64,000 nucleotides of DNA from Phylloscopus collybita (lineage: Eukaryota > Chordata > Aves > Passeriformes > Phylloscopidae): NCBI GenBank assembly GCA_027886175.1, contig JAJNNQ010000002.1, forward strand, positions 7,622,001-7,686,000, written 5' to 3'. Positions 36,976 to 51,762 of the stretch are shown here, one piece after another (position 1 is the stretch's first letter; every line of letters starts with the position of its first letter). The position numbers were made by a program, and so were the translations under genes. The notes beneath the pieces are model-generated. The model was not told the DNA's origin, searched no databases, and saw only the letters and a program-made list of their open reading frames with translations.

Positions 36976-39900
36976 TACTTTCTTCAGAGACAGTATGGTT
37001 TGTATCTGTCAAGATATTTGTTTTAAAAATGCCTATTTTATTAGTTGATGTTCAGTTGCTACAATTATTTTTGACACCATGCTTTCAATATGGTACTTGA
37101 GTAGGAGCTCCTTTCATGACTGAGGATGCATCTTTCAGTGAAAATATGCAGCTCTCAAATTGACAGACCCTGACAGGTCTAATCGAATTTCAAATGTCAG
37201 CTGAAGATGTGGATTTGAAATTATCTTAATCCTTGTGAATGGTGACTGCTCAAACCCCACACTGTTCACCCAACAGTGTGTGAGCCATGGCTTTCAAACT
37301 GCTGCTGCTTTTTCCAGAGATGCAGAGGGCCAGGCAGAGCTGTCGTGCTTCCCAGGGTTCCTCAGAAGGAACGTGTAGAGGAGAAAATTTGTCTTAGCTA
37401 TTATATAGCAAATTGTGCAGTACAAGACTATACTAGAAAAAAAAAATTTGTTTTGTATTCTCCTCAGTTAATTTAAATAATGGGGGTTTTTGCCTTTGTT
37501 CCTTGCTAAATCATGGGTTGCACTGTTCTGGCCCAGGATGCCCCAGAATTCTTGCTACTCTGTTTGAACTTCTTTGTGTTCCTTAGTACACATTGCATTG
37601 ACTACATTACTTTTCTGCATAAATCCAATTTGCTTTCAACACCACATATGGTTTTGTCCTTCCATTTTCTGGCTTAATACCTTATCATTAGTGGCTTCAC
37701 AGTAAATTTCTCTGTTCCCACTCATATTACTCACAGTGCTATAGAATTCAGAGACAGAAGCAGCCTATCTGATTACTTGCTTCCAGGTCTTCAAATAATG
37801 TCATTTCTTGTACTTCACTAGAATCTTTCTAACATTTGGCTGCTCTGTATCTAAAGCAGAAGCCTGAAGCACGGTTCATTACTACTTCTCGGGACTCTAA
37901 CTGTTCTGAACTATACACTGTATACCTGGAATATACAAATATTTTCAAAGAGTAACACTAGTTCTCATTTGAGATGTTTTTTTTTTCATAGGGATGTCAA
38001 CAATATTGCTTTTCTGTTTCAAACTTAATTTGCTACTTATTTTCACCAAGCCATTTATTTCAACTTTAGTCTGCTTGCTCAGAATATTGCTGTTCTCCCT
38101 AATTTCTGCTTGTATATATTCCAGTGTCTTCACAGATCATGAATTAATGGACCTATGCAAATTATAGATATGTCTTCTTGTGACTCTTTTCTTCAAAGAT
38201 AATTTATTTGTTGTATGTATTTTCAGGTTTAACATTTCCAAACTTCTGAAGTACTCTTCTGTCATCATGTCTATGCAGAACTTTAGACTGTGATGAAAGT
38301 CATTGTCATTTCCACTCATTTCCACATCATTTTTTAAAAAGTTAAAGATAACTGGATCTAAGAGCAATTCCTATACTCTGCCTAGACAGCTTTCAATCAC
38401 TACTTTTTGTATATCAACCTTTTGCCTCATTTCAATCCACATAATTGTCCTCTAAAAATTGGCATTAATTTTTCAATTAACTATTCATGAGACAGTGTCA
38501 CGACGTTATTAAAATCTGTATGTATTACATCCGTTGTTTTCACTTCATCTGCCAGGTTTTGTAGTTTCACTTAAATAAAAAGCAATCAGGCAAGATTTGC
38601 TCTTTATAAAATTATGCATATTCTTACTCATTGTTCAGCTATCCAATGGGAAGTGTGAAGGAGATTAGCAAACACACAAAGGAAAGACTCCTGTCAGCCT
38701 TTAAGAGGACAGCCTTCCCTGTCCTCTTAAATGACAACCTTACATTTATTTTCCTTTTATGCCCTTGAAAAAAACTCTCTCTAGATAATCAGCAACTCCT
38801 TTTTTAGTATGTGCTCCATTATCTTCTAGGGCTAGAGTCTGGACTTGGGGAATAGCAACAGAAAGGTTCATTTCTCTTCTCTTTTCCTGCTCCCCACTCC
38901 TCTGACAAAATTATTATTCTTCTATTTTAGTGCACCCAAACTTTCCACAGCTGATCAAATAAAGCCCCCTGAGATCAGTGTCACTATTACAACTCTGAGC
39001 CATATTCAGATCCTGCAGAGCACCACAATGTTTTTTTTCTACACTTTTTAAGCATTTCTCACTTCCCAGCATGGTTTCATAGTGACAATGAAGTCGGGGG
39101 TCTTGCTCACAGAAGGTCAGTCTTTCTCCCTGAGCTGCCCTGGTGTCCCTGCACAGACAAAAGGCTGGGAGCTCATCACACCTTTCCATGAAGAAACTTC
39201 CAGTGGTGCTGAAACGTGGGAGCAGAGCAAAACTATGCTCATGCTTCCCTACCTTTCTTCCTAGCAAAGCAGAACTTAAATAAATAGAGGATGCACTATC
39301 TCAACCAATTTCAGTCTTTCCATCAACTAGCACGTTAAGAGAATCAGTTTTTTCCAAGTTAGTTGTTCCATGGAAGTCCCACCACTGTTTCTGGTGCTCT
39401 AATGCAACCAACCCCCAATAATGCAGAGGCTGTCAATGGTACCAAGACCAGCTCCATCTCTGAAGCATCAATCCATAAATGTTAGAAACACCAGCTTTAA
39501 TCCTTAATATCAAGTTTTCAATATTAACTGCGAGGAAGTGTGACTTTATTGGGCTAGTTCTATTTAGCTTATACAGACACATAAAATGAAAAATTCTGTT
39601 GTGGCAGCTCATTGTCAGTATCTCACGGAACTTTTATCTGGAAGAAATCTCAGTAAATTATAGCCAGTATACCATCTGGCTATGAAGTCTCACATGCTTT
39701 GAATCCTGGGGATGTTCTGCATCCTCTGCTTTACTGGAGCCAATCACCTGATTAGTCAGTCATTTCAGGCTGAAGGCTCCTTTCTCTTTTCTACCTTGTC
39801 CTTCTAACTATGATCCAGACCTTCTGCTTACAGTAACCACAAATGAAAAAATCTGGGAAATAAAAACTTGGGAATTTGTATTTTCTCTTTGCAAAAGACA

Positions 39901-41214
39901 CTGAGAAATTATTTTTCCTCCTCTGTTTGCAGCCGTATTACTACCATGATGTGTTTTGATCTAATAGTTCTCATATTTCTCAGGAATGCGAGATTCATGA
40001 TTACACCAGTGGAAAAAAAAAAGTTTTGAAGCTTTTCAGTTATGTACTGAAAAATACTATAGAGCTCTACTTGTAATTTGGCATGAAACACTACTAATAT
40101 CATACATAATATGGTAGGTGATGAAGGAAAACTTAAAAAAAAGCCAGAGGGAGGCAATTCACTGACAAAGCAACTATTCAGTGTGGTTGAGAATAATATC
40201 CCTAGATTGCTTCAAATGGGTTGTATTATTCGGAAATAATTTAACTTCCATGGCGATACCAGCCAACAATAAAAATGACATTCCATCCTTTCAGTTTCAT
40301 ATTTTTAGATGTAAAGCTCACTGCAGACACCTATGCATGCACACAGAGAGCAGTTGTGCTTTCAGCATGCCATCTCAAATAATGTTAAATTATTGCCCCT
40401 GGTTTGCTAGAGAAGTACCACCTTTCCACAAGCATTGTAAGGCACCATCTACCAGACTGGACCAGTGTGCAACTTTGGCAAGAATGGCTGTAATTCACAA
40501 GTATATTAGGTGGCAACCTGTGTTCTGTTTGCCTAAATTAATCGATTGATGCAGCGTACAGCACCATCTCTCCCTCTCTCAATGCTCTGATAATAGAGTT
40601 TTGTAACTTGTAAAAGGATTACTTCAATCCAATCAGCAGGTGCTGGGATCAGTGTGTCTCACACAAACACTCACTAATCCCTTTTCTTACAGCTCCCAGC
40701 TGCCAAAGGTGTTCAATGAAATCCCAGTGAAATGGATGGATACAACCTGGTCTGGACTGACACAGGTTGTCATCTCTGGAGGAAATCTTGGAAAACACAT
40801 GAAGCAATATGCATTGCTTCAACTGCAATGGTTGAGGCAGGTATGCTTCTGAAAAGACATGCAGCTAAGAAGTTAAACATTAAAAAAATGGAATGCTTAA
40901 TTATTAAATATTTACTCTACCTGTCTCTCTAAATATAGCAGAAGATAAAGAAATTCACTGTACAAGGAATCCCTTCTTGAGGAATATCAGCTACTTAATG
41001 GTGTCATCTAGGTCTTAAAATACAACCACCCTCATCTCCTCCTCCTTACCCTCTTTTATGAAATCTAAATTATGCCTATGAAGTTTCACCCCTGCAATTA
41101 CTCTGCTTTAAATAAACCTCAACAAAAAAGAGAAGATGATTGCCATAAAAGGAGTATAATTTGCTCCCTTACAATCCCTGTATTTCTACAGCTCCTTGTC
41201 CAACTGTCTGAAAG

Positions 41215-41325
41215 TGCTCACATTACTTCTGCAGGGGAGGCAAGTATCACTGCTGCTTCACAGATGGGAAATGAAAAGGAAGAAACATTGAAATTAATTC
41301 TCCAGGGTCACAGAATATACTCCTA
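41215..41325 (-). mobile_element. MIR/CORE-SINE-like relic (antisense)
   Basis: CTGCTTCACAGATGGGAAAT, then GAAAAGGAAGAAACATTG and TCCAGGGTCACAGAATATAC, parallels reverse-complement MIR (TTTTACAGATGGGGAAACTGAGGCA ... CCAAGGTCACACAG). Very diverged. Confidence 0.5.
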
Positions 41326-43230
41326 AAACACTAATTTTTGCAGGAATATTCTTGACAGCTGTTTTCTACCCCATGATCATGTTTATAGACATGGCTAAAA
41401 GTCAGGACACCTTAATGAATCTGTATCTGATAACATTTTTGTAATTACAAGTATACCAAATGTTTTGTCTGTGATGGAATTAGTACCGATTTTGGGTGGG
41501 GGATTTTGTTTAGAAATACATGGTTAAAGTGTCTGGTGAGTAAATAAATTTATGCACACACTGAATCTGTTTAGACAAAGACATGCCAAGGTAAATAATA
41601 TACATGTAAAAGATGAATTATCCAGAAGCAGTTTCCAAAATTTCTGTACTTCTTATAGTAGATTTCACTACAAAAATCTTAAATAATAAACAGCCTTCAC
41701 AAAAAGGAGCAATACTGCTTCAAAAAATTAAGGTCTAAACCTCTTAGCCAAATATTGCTATTTCACAGCATGGGATATGTTGTGACATTTCTTAAAACCA
41801 AAAATAATTCCAAAACAAGAAAGAACTCAGCCCAAACCTCCCCACTAAATTCAGCTCTGCAGTACAGGAATTGGCGCCAAGGAGAGCATCAGCTGAATTC
41901 ATCAACTGAGACATTTTGGGAAGCTTTTCTGGTAGCTTTGTTAAAATGCAAAAGCACAAGCATGTAAAAACTAGCTGGAAAACTGAACAAAAATATACAA
42001 ATCAAGTCCTTTGACTCCTTGTGGTAAATATTGACACCCAACACCATTCTCACAGAAATCTGCTATTTTCTTCTTACACATTAAATCAATTTTTCAGATG
42101 ATCCCTTCTCACTTCATTTTTTTACTAATGTTTTAACACCATACCGCAATCCAAGACATACTTGTGATTCATTTATACGTCTGTTGTGTGTCTGAAATGA
42201 AAACTTTTAAAATATATTACTGCACACTAATTACCTGGCTGAAAACACAAACCCAAATTTGCTGGCTCCTTCTCGTAGCCCTGCTAACTCAATTAAGCAT
42301 CTAAATTTGGGTTCCCTGTTGGGTACTGTGTTTTCAAATTTAAATTTTAATGAATTACAGTCTGTGTTTCTTTTCAGAGCACTTGTATAGTCATCTTCCT
42401 TTACTATATATGTACAAATTACCAAGAGATAAATAAAGAATTCTGAAAATGTCATGTTTAAAAATAATCCTCTCTTCAAGCGTGGTCAAGTTCTACAGAG
42501 ATAATGAGACCAGTAAAACCCAGGCAACCATGACCAAGTGATACAGAACATGATGTGATTTATAGACAGTCTGGAAAAATATCACTACATTAGACACTGG
42601 CCATCTTTAGGGCAGAAAGGAAAATATTACTTTTACAGACATAACGCCCCTGCTAAAGCAATGGGCTATGTACTTACTTACTGCTACTCTTTAACTTGTG
42701 AATAAAAGTCAGAAAGTGCTTCTCCAGGAAAAAATAGTAACTCATAAAGGAACACCCCTCTGCTTTCCAGTGTGGGTAGGTAAGATATCAAACTGATGGA
42801 GTTTGTACCTAAACACACACAGAGGTTGTAGAAAATTGAGAACATGCAATATGAAACCAAGAAGTCTTACAATTCGTGCTATACCCACAGCCCAGAGGCA
42901 GGCTATGCATATAAGTGCAAGTGACCATTAGGTTACTTGGGAGAAAAAGCAGGGAAAGACAAGACTGGATAATCAGCCTTTTCCTTAGAAATCTCCTGTA
43001 ACAGAGAATGGACACTGAAAACTCCACAAACATCTTCAAGGGTCACATCCTTGCACTCAGGACCATTTTGGAACCATGCCCACTACCTAGGAAGTTCCAT
43101 GTTTGCACACAGAGAAGCAACACAATTAGTGAACTGCCAGTCCCATGGAGGCAGAGTAAACTCAGTGCAATAGTAAAAACAAAGAGCTTGGCTACAAAAG
43201 CTCAGAAAGCAGGTTGAACAAAATACTGAT

Positions 43231-43295
43231 TTTTTAATGGTTGGACTTGATATTGGAGATCTCTTCCAACCTAAATGACTTTATGATTTTATGAC
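43231..43295 (+). mobile_element. CR1 LINE 3' terminus, short
   Basis: GGTTGGACTTGATATTGGAG, then ATCTCTTCCAACCTAAATGA, ending in two octamer-like units (CTTTATGA, TTTTATGA). This is the tail only of a CR1 insertion. Confidence 0.88.
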
Positions 43296-44494
43296 AGTAA
43301 GAAATGAAGAAACTCTTTTTTCACAGAATCCCTTTCATGACTTAAAAGAGACAACTGTGAGAGAAGACACTTCTGCCCTACCCCTTCCATGTCACACTCA
43401 CAGCCATGTTGAAACATGCAGGAGGACAGTAAGCAATGCTGGCTGTGAGAAAGATGCAGCTGGCATCTACCCAGCTCCCAAATCTGGAGGAAGTGTCCCA
43501 TTTTTCAGGTAACCTTTTATCTGTTCATCATGGGATTTTCAACTGACGCTGGCCTAGCTCAGTGATTCTCAAATATTCTTCTCATGAAAGCATTCAAAAG
43601 GGATTGTGAAGTGATGGTAGAAAGGCTTTAGAAGTGCACAAGCTGAATCCTGCCTACTCCTGGGACTCTTGGGTTTCCATGGAAGCCAGTAAAGGATAAC
43701 ACTTTAAAGAAGTTTGAGGAACACTGGTCTAATCCACAGAAGAAAATATTTGAAGTGACAGAGGGCAAAATAAGAACAAGGAAAAAAACAATGTGAATGA
43801 GGACAGAAGAAGAAGCCACGCACAGACTGTAGAGGTCAACAAAGAAGTGAAATGATGAAAGAAGACACTATACTGCAAAGGAAGTCAGAAAAACAAAAAC
43901 CAGAACACAGCTAAATGCTATGGGAAGAAGCAAATTTTGGCCATAGCTGGTAACTCTCAACATTTCCTTGCATGCTGTTTCTTTTCCTTGGAACCCTTCC
44001 CTTCAACTGCTGAACAAGGAGAATACACTGAGGGAGTGACAGTAGTAGTTTTGAGTAGACAGTAAAAGTACAGCTGACTGTTAAACAGAAGAACCTAAAA
44101 TTTGGTGCATGTGCATGATTGCTAAGGATTTAGCAGATTGGGCATATATTCTTGAAAAAAACTGTTATCAATTCAAAAAGAGACTCAAAAAATGTGTGGA
44201 AGGCATCCTTTTGATCAGAGTTATTTACTATAGACTCAGTTTGGTTTTCACAAGCTTCTTCAGTATGTATTTAATATCTTTCAGTTAGCTCTCCAAATAT
44301 GGAATTTTTTGCTCTTAGATAATGAGATGAAAACTAAACTTGCAGAATGAAATCTGACAAACCCATGTCCAGAATTCCTTTATAGTTTCATGTCTTAAAA
44401 AAGAGTAATGAGCAACAAAAAAGGGCAAAAATATTATCCTTCGATACAATCCTTCTTCTGTTGAAGTCAGTATGATGAGCTGTGAGAGCACAGG

Positions 44495-44682
44495 AACACC
44501 AGGGAATGGGGGTCTACTCCTGGCTCTGTTTCCAACCTTAAGGTTTGTCTTGGTCAAGGTGTTTCCCTGTCTGTGCCTGAGTTTCCTGGACTAAAACGGC
44601 AGAATAATGATATCAACCTTTAAAAAGAGCTTTGAATCTATTGATCAAAAGTAATATATAAGCATTGGTTTATTATTATTTT
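44495..44682 (+). mobile_element. MIR/CORE-SINE-like relic with TTA tail
   Basis: TACTCCTGGCTCTGTTTCC, then TTGGTCAAGG, CTGTCTGTGCCTGAGTTTCC, AATAATGATATCAACC and ATATATAAGC lead into TTTATTATTATT. This order (CCTGGCTCTG ... TGACCTTGGGCAAG ... TGTGCCTCAGTTTCC ... AATAATA ... TATATAAG ... TTATTATT) is the MIR-type core plus tail. It is the clearest of the four relics. Confidence 0.75.
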
Positions 44683-46261
44683 GGTTAGTGAAGTGAGTTG
44701 AAAAGATCCTGGTGACTAATCAAATTCTTATCGGGCCCCAGAACCTTACCTAAAGGACAAAGTTTCTCAAAATTCAATTATGAGGACACACGTAAGGTAG
44801 GTTAAAGGCTGGTGGATACCCTCAGCTACCACCAAGTTTTCTTGACTACAACAGAACTTCAAATGACACAAAAGTCATTAATGGGCTTCCAGAAGAAATA
44901 GTGTATTAGGCACCATTAGTACACCTACTACAGCAATTAGACACTATCATGAGGTTTTCAATCAAACTGGCCCAATGCAAAGACACCAAAAGGTGAAAGG
45001 AGGCAATGAAGAAAGCACTTTTCTCAGGCAAGTATCACACACACCTGAGAAGCAGCAGGACACCCCTCTGCTGTGAGCCAGCACTGCCCTGGGCATCTTA
45101 GGTTGCTGTGGATAATGAACCCAATCCTTCCAGGTGCTTTCCCCAGCAGCAGATAAAGCAATAGATGAACAGCTGCATCAGAAATACTCCTGCATTTAGA
45201 AAAGCTTTGGGTTTGGATTCTGCATTAACTTCATCCTTGAAAAATTCCACCTTTTAAATCCACCCCAGCCAGCCACCCTGGCATGGTGACTGTCTCTTAC
45301 TGCCATGGTCTTCACTGTTTGTTGTGACTCTTACAGTTAAGAAGCACGCCTGATGCCTCTGACCTAACACATAATTATAATACATACAAAACACAATTTT
45401 ATGGTTAAACTGCCTCTCTGGATATCATTACTGCATGCTATTTACCAGTTGCTATGTTCAAGCTAAAACTCCTTTGGCATTGTCTGATGAATAAAGTGAA
45501 TGTACACTTCAGGACACTTCCTGCTGCAATGGTTCTCCCTCTGCAAGACTGTTCCAAGGAACACTGCAGGACTATGGATAAAAGGTTCATTCTGTAACCT
45601 GCAGTTTTTGCAGTGAGTCTAGTGAAGTGCCACATGCTTCATACAGAGATAAAGCTTGGAGTAATCCCATGGTAGAGCAGGTATATGAGGGTTTGTTGTA
45701 TTGATGGTACTTCTATACACAGTCCATCTATTCGTGCAAATAAAGTCTTAAAGCATTTAAATGATCTCTATCTACTCTACTGGTAAAATTTGTCACTGGC
45801 AAAGACATGTGGCATCTTTTCCATTAGCTTTTTTCTGTAATGTGACACAGGCAGATTAAAAGGGTTCTTTAACATACATCTCCTCCAGTACTGATGTGGT
45901 TGAGACCACTGCAAATTAAATTTTATAAATTATCACTGCTGTGCTTTTCACCATTTGTGTCACTACATATTTACAATTTCCTCATCCCAAGGAGCACAAA
46001 CAGCCTTGTCAGCTTCATTTCTACACTGCTGAAAGAGACGAAAACAGTAAATATTACAAGGAAAAGTTTTAAAATTTAAAATGCTAAATGGTTTTTCACT
46101 AACACAGGAAAGCTGTATATATTGGATCTCTGCTCCCAAATATTTATCTATACCTGTAGAGGATACTTATTGCTGTTCCTGGTATTTGCACACAAGCATG
46201 CATGTGAGTATAAAGCACCCACCACTGAATAGTCATCTCAAGGCACATGATACTAAAAAAA

Positions 46262-46265
<4 letters not shown>

Positions 46266-46292
<27 letters not shown>
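46266..46292. repeat. (TA)n microsatellite
   Basis: About 13 uninterrupted TA units. Confidence 0.92.
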
Positions 46293-49200
46293 CAAACCCT
46301 GAAAATATACCAGTATTTAAAGGTATAAGAAGGCCTAAATAAACATGAAGTAACACTGTGTCATAAATATATCACCAAAATCTAGGGCCTGATTCTGACT
46401 GGGCTCCCACCTGCTAATCACTCGTCTGCAGACACAGCCGTGGGTGCAATTTCAGCTCTCAGATTTTCCTGCTGTAGCTTTTTTCCCCTTGTTATCTCAG
46501 TAGACATCTTCACTTTGGTGAGATGGATATTGAACTACCATCCTGCTACACATTCTAGGAATATGCACACAGCAAGCAGCTCGGCATCAGCTCACACATG
46601 AACAGCCTTAGCTCCCATAAAATATTCATTCATTTAAAAAATATTTGCACCCTGCTGTCAAACTCAGACAAATTCATACTGAGCCTCAGAAAATAGCTGT
46701 TTTAATGGTAAATGATGTTCCAGAAACCTCTTTCAGGCTAAACACTCTCGTCAAAATTATTTTAATAAGAAAGATTAACAATTTCAACATTAGCTGCTAA
46801 TCCCCTTTCATTTGAAACTGTGCTGATAAAATTCTTTGCTTGTCATTCAAATAGTAAGTAATAATTATAGATTTGGGGCCTCCATCTCTTGCTTCATTAA
46901 TAGTAAATTGCATGGAAGTCTGAAGCATAAAGTCAGCTTTGATACATCTCAAAATGCAATTTCCATAGCTTTCCTTAGCTATGTACAATTAATTACAGAG
47001 TTAATAAGGGGAATATGTTAATGAAAGGGAAATTATTCACTCAGACCACCTGGTCTTATCAAATTTCTTTAATATGTTTCCTTCTTTCTGTGAATTTGCA
47101 TGACAGCAAGAACACAAATCATGGCGTGCATTGCTAGTCCTTTAGTATTTTATTTGCAACCAGCTAAAGTCCACTTAAATTAAATACAGAAAGAATGAAA
47201 GAAGCAGTCAGCGGTAAATAACTGACTGCATTTGTTTTTTCAAGTTCAGTACCTTTATAATTTTAAAATAATATCGCTTAAACAGCTTTATAATTACCAG
47301 ACTCTCTTCAATGCTGAAGTACAAATATAATGCATCCAAAAAGGAGACATTGTCATCTTCTATTTCCTTTAAACAAATGTGCTGCATGTGCATATATTTA
47401 ATAAAAGATGTACAGAAACGTGCTTCAATTCACTGCAGTCTGACAGCTACTAGAGCTCAGTTGCTATGTGCAGTAGGGTTTTTGGATGTTCATGGGAATA
47501 TTTTAGTTGGTACAAACAGCCCAGTCAGAAGGTGGCAAACCTTCACATAAATCATCTTAAAAATAACACAGTTGTGATATATAGTCAAGAAATATTTTTT
47601 AAAGATGGGTCAAATCCAGAAACCAACCATCTTCAACAAATCTTGATGGATTTACGACTGACCAGAGAGGGGACAAAAACATTTTAGGACCTGGACACCA
47701 GCCCTCATAATCATTCCAGAAAGAAAAAGGCCAGAGAATAATTCCTGGAGCAATGGCAGGTTGTGTTTGGAGGAGGTGATGCTTGTGAGCAGTTTATCAC
47801 CCCTCCCTTCTATTCTTAGCTCAATGCAAAGGTCCAACATACAGCCAGCAACAAGAGGCAACTCATAATTCTCCTTTGCTATGAATAGGGTTTTCTTGGC
47901 CAGTTTGGCAACCTAAAGCAGCATTAGCTCATGAGTTTAGGAGAAGAGGATAAGGGAGACATGACAGCATTGAGGGAGAGCTGCCAACTACAAAAAAAAA
48001 GTAAGATATTACTCTGGTCTGAAACAAAAGGACAGTTACATAAAGGAGACAACCTCTGTAGAATTGACTATTATGAAGCTGTACTGAGGATGGGATGTAA
48101 TATTTGAGGGTGGAATACTTTACCTGGTTTTGACCAAAAAGTAACAGTCTCCTCTTTTACTGAACAGCAAATACTATGTCATCCACTTTCAAGCAAACTT
48201 CACAGATTATTTTAATGTTTATCTCCTTATTTAAAAATGTTTCCACAGCTGCGTCGTGGGTGCATATGCAAAATTTGATCATCACAGGAGCATTTTGTCT
48301 GTGTCCTACACATCAGATTTTCCAAATACCACCCAAATTCTGTTACCTTACTCAGAAAACACTGCCAAATTATGGTCTAATCTCAGAAAGAGTTGCAGAA
48401 AGAAAAGCATAAACTTTTTTAATCTTGCCCTGAAGAGGAGCATAACCAAACTTCGTTGAATCAGTGGAGGGATTGAACTGTCTTCATTACAAATAACCAT
48501 GCCATGTTCAGTAACTTTTGCTGGCATGGCCCACACAAAGAGAAAGAGCTCTCCAAAATAGTGTTGGGAGTTCTCCTGGGCATCCTAAACTGCAACTGGC
48601 ACAGTAGAGCAAAAACACAGTGTCAATACTGTGTCTCTTTGGAAGTATCACGAAGCAAGTCCCGGTTTCACCCTGAACTCTTACACATTTTGAGAAGCTC
48701 TGAAGGTGTAGTCCCATTTATCACATGTCACTTGATCTTAGCAGTGCACCATGTCTAGCAACCCATGTGAGTAATTTCTTTACCCTACAGTGACTCAAAA
48801 CTCACCACCTTCTCATATCTGAACTCTGCCACCAGCTCAGAAATACTCTGTAACATAAATTATCATCTTGGGTCTCCTGCCTGAGAAGTCTTCCTGAATC
48901 GCTCTTTTTCTAGTATCCTTCTAAACAGGCATTTCCACCTGTTCCTAGACCCAAAATATGATTAACTGCTGTATCTGCTGCAATGCATAATCAAGGATTT
49001 AATGCATGATGTGAGTGTGCACAATAGGAAAAATACAGCAAGAGCACTTCATCACTGAGGATGCATTTGGAGCCAAAAGACAAGACCTCCTAGATAAATG
49101 TTCACCTCCAGGAGACTCCACAGTTCACGAGACTCTCAGAAGCAACTGAGTATCCAATAACATTGTCTTCAACCTCAAATATCAAAATTCAGATATTTTT

Positions 49201-51724
49201 CATGACATCCTCATCTATTGCTACAGCTGATACTTGTCTTCCCTTGATGTTACCTGGATGCCCTCTAGAAATGCAAAAAAGCTGGATGAAACAGAAAACA
49301 GCTCAGATAGATTTGTTTCAGCCAAGAAAATGATCCCTTCTTTTCACTTGGTGCGCACAGCTGCATAACCTAATTTTGTGTCACATATTTCTTCCAATGT
49401 AACACTTTTAAAATTAGTATTCTAGAACATTAAGAGAAATGTTTTCTTCATCTTTCTACTAAAAGCCTTAGGGAATGATGTAAGTTGGATAAAAGTGTTC
49501 AACCAAAGCAGCTTAAACAAAGCTGGAATAAACACTTTGCAGTCAAATGACAGTGCAAGATGTAGTCACAGAAATTTGGTGAGTTATTTCTAATCATGAA
49601 TACATTAGGGGAAAACAACTGGCATGAAAGAATTTAGGGAAAAAAAAGATTTTGAAATCAATTTCATACCATGTTCAAGAGTAACGTTTTTCTCAATTTA
49701 ACACTGACTCTGCAGTTGTCATTATTTCCTAGGGCCCATTCAACAAAATTAATATAGAAAATGAGGGCAACTTACTATGAAACAAAGAAAACTGGAAGAA
49801 TCAAAGGGTAACGTGTTCATGAATATTTTTTCTGAGTTTTATTGATGTAATCTATGTAGTACATACATCCATTTATTAGATTTATAGCTCTATTAGTAGA
49901 GCTGTTTCCATATGCCATGAGATTTTTTTCACTTTCCTTCGCAGTTTTTCTTTGCTCTTGTATCTCAAGTCCCAGCTTTAAACAAACACAGGCAAATGTC
50001 TGAAAACAACGTAAACATTTAGGGAGGGGGAAAAAAGATGTAAAATGAAGGGATAAACACTATTTCATCAGCAGAAGATCTTTCAGAAGGCAGCCAGCTC
50101 TGCTTGTCCCTAAAAGCATGACAACTCAGGGAGAGATGGGTAAAGATTTTCCCATCCACAGTGTTTATGTCTTTTTCAGGATATTGGCTATCCTGTCACT
50201 GAGTAATGCAATACACAACAGCCCTTTCCCTTGTGACTCCTCCTGTCCAACTGTTCATGATGAAATGGCCTTTAGGGCCAAAGCTTTCCTGGGACTTAAT
50301 TTTGTGAGACTTCTACAATTATTTATACTGGCACAGCTGAAAGATAAGTTGGGGTTTAGATCCACTTAGCACATGTGTAAGGAGTTTATGATTTTAGCTA
50401 AACTTTGCCACTGAGTTTTTTCCCTTCCCATGTGAGGGAGGTTTTTTCTTTTTCTTCATTTTCTCAGTTGCAAGTCTTTTTATAAACAGGGTATTTATAT
50501 TCTTGAGATGCATGAAGAGGTATTAATGCTGAGAGAAGGAGATGGTGGAAAAAGGAAAAAAATACTAGAACCCATTTAATAATCAAACAAATGATTGTGA
50601 CAAAGACCTTGTTTTCCATACCTGCACTCCTCAACTTTGTCCCTGCCAGCATTAATCACCTCTGCAGCATCTGTGTCCCCAGGCAGAGCACTGCACTCAT
50701 GCCCTGCATGCTGCTTCGCTCAGGAGATGTTCACTGTGTATATGGATTAAGGTCAAGGTGGAAAGTACACCTGCTTCTAGCTCAGTGCTATTTCTCCTTA
50801 CATGCTGGAGCTTCTCTCTTCATTTAGAGAAGTGTGTTTAGATGCCTTTTGCTCCCAATTTTATTGCAGCTTTAGGGATAAAAAGAAGGAATTTCAGAAA
50901 GATGTAGTACAGGATCTAGCAAATACCTTTTCTTGTTGCAATGTGTCTTCGGTCACTCAGTTCTACACTCTTCCATATTCAATTAAAAAAATCTGTAGCT
51001 GCTACCCAACAGAACTCATTTAAAAAGAATTCACTTCAAAAAAACAAGAGCGAGGGGGAAATTGCTAAGAAACCACCAAAAAGTTACTGTTCAGAGAGTA
51101 CAGGATACCAAAATTATCAAACCCCCCAGGTTCAATCTTGGAAACTATTCCCTCTTTGTTACCCTTCTCAGTCCTACAGGAATCCTGCCAGTGATTCAGC
51201 ATCAAAACTAAAGTGGACGCAAAATTCAGCACCTTGGGTTTGCCCATTTTAGCATCACCAGGCCCCCACCCCATGTCCCCAGCTAAGGTTGTGTCACTTT
51301 CTGGGACACAACCTGTCCCAGGACTTTGACAGAAAGTTCTCATATGAGGCCAACCTTCACTTGTCTGTGGTGAATGTCCTTCTGGTTTTACAGGCATATT
51401 GCCAAAGGCAAGGGGATTAAGTAGACTTACATCTCCTAGATAAAAGGCCATAGATTTCAGGCTATAGTTCATCTCTTCCCATCACCCCATTCAAATATGA
51501 AAGTTTATTCTTCTGAAAAGTACATAATCACAAACAATCACATATTATTATTATTATTACTATTTCCAATACATAAAGCAGTTTCATACCCTCTGGGAGA
51601 AGACTCCTCAGACTTCAGTTTACAAAAAATACTGAAAAAGACCTTTTGTAAATTCACACTTTCTGAAACTTTAATTTATGTATAATGCTCCAAATTTTGC
51701 ACGTCTGTCTTTACAAGGAAAAAA

Positions 51725-51762
51725 CCTGCAAAACACAGAAAATCCTGCAAAACACAGAAAAT
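51725..51762. repeat. 19-bp perfect tandem duplication
   Basis: CCTGCAAAACACAGAAAAT occurs twice head to tail with no mismatch, implying a recent duplication. Confidence 0.96.
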
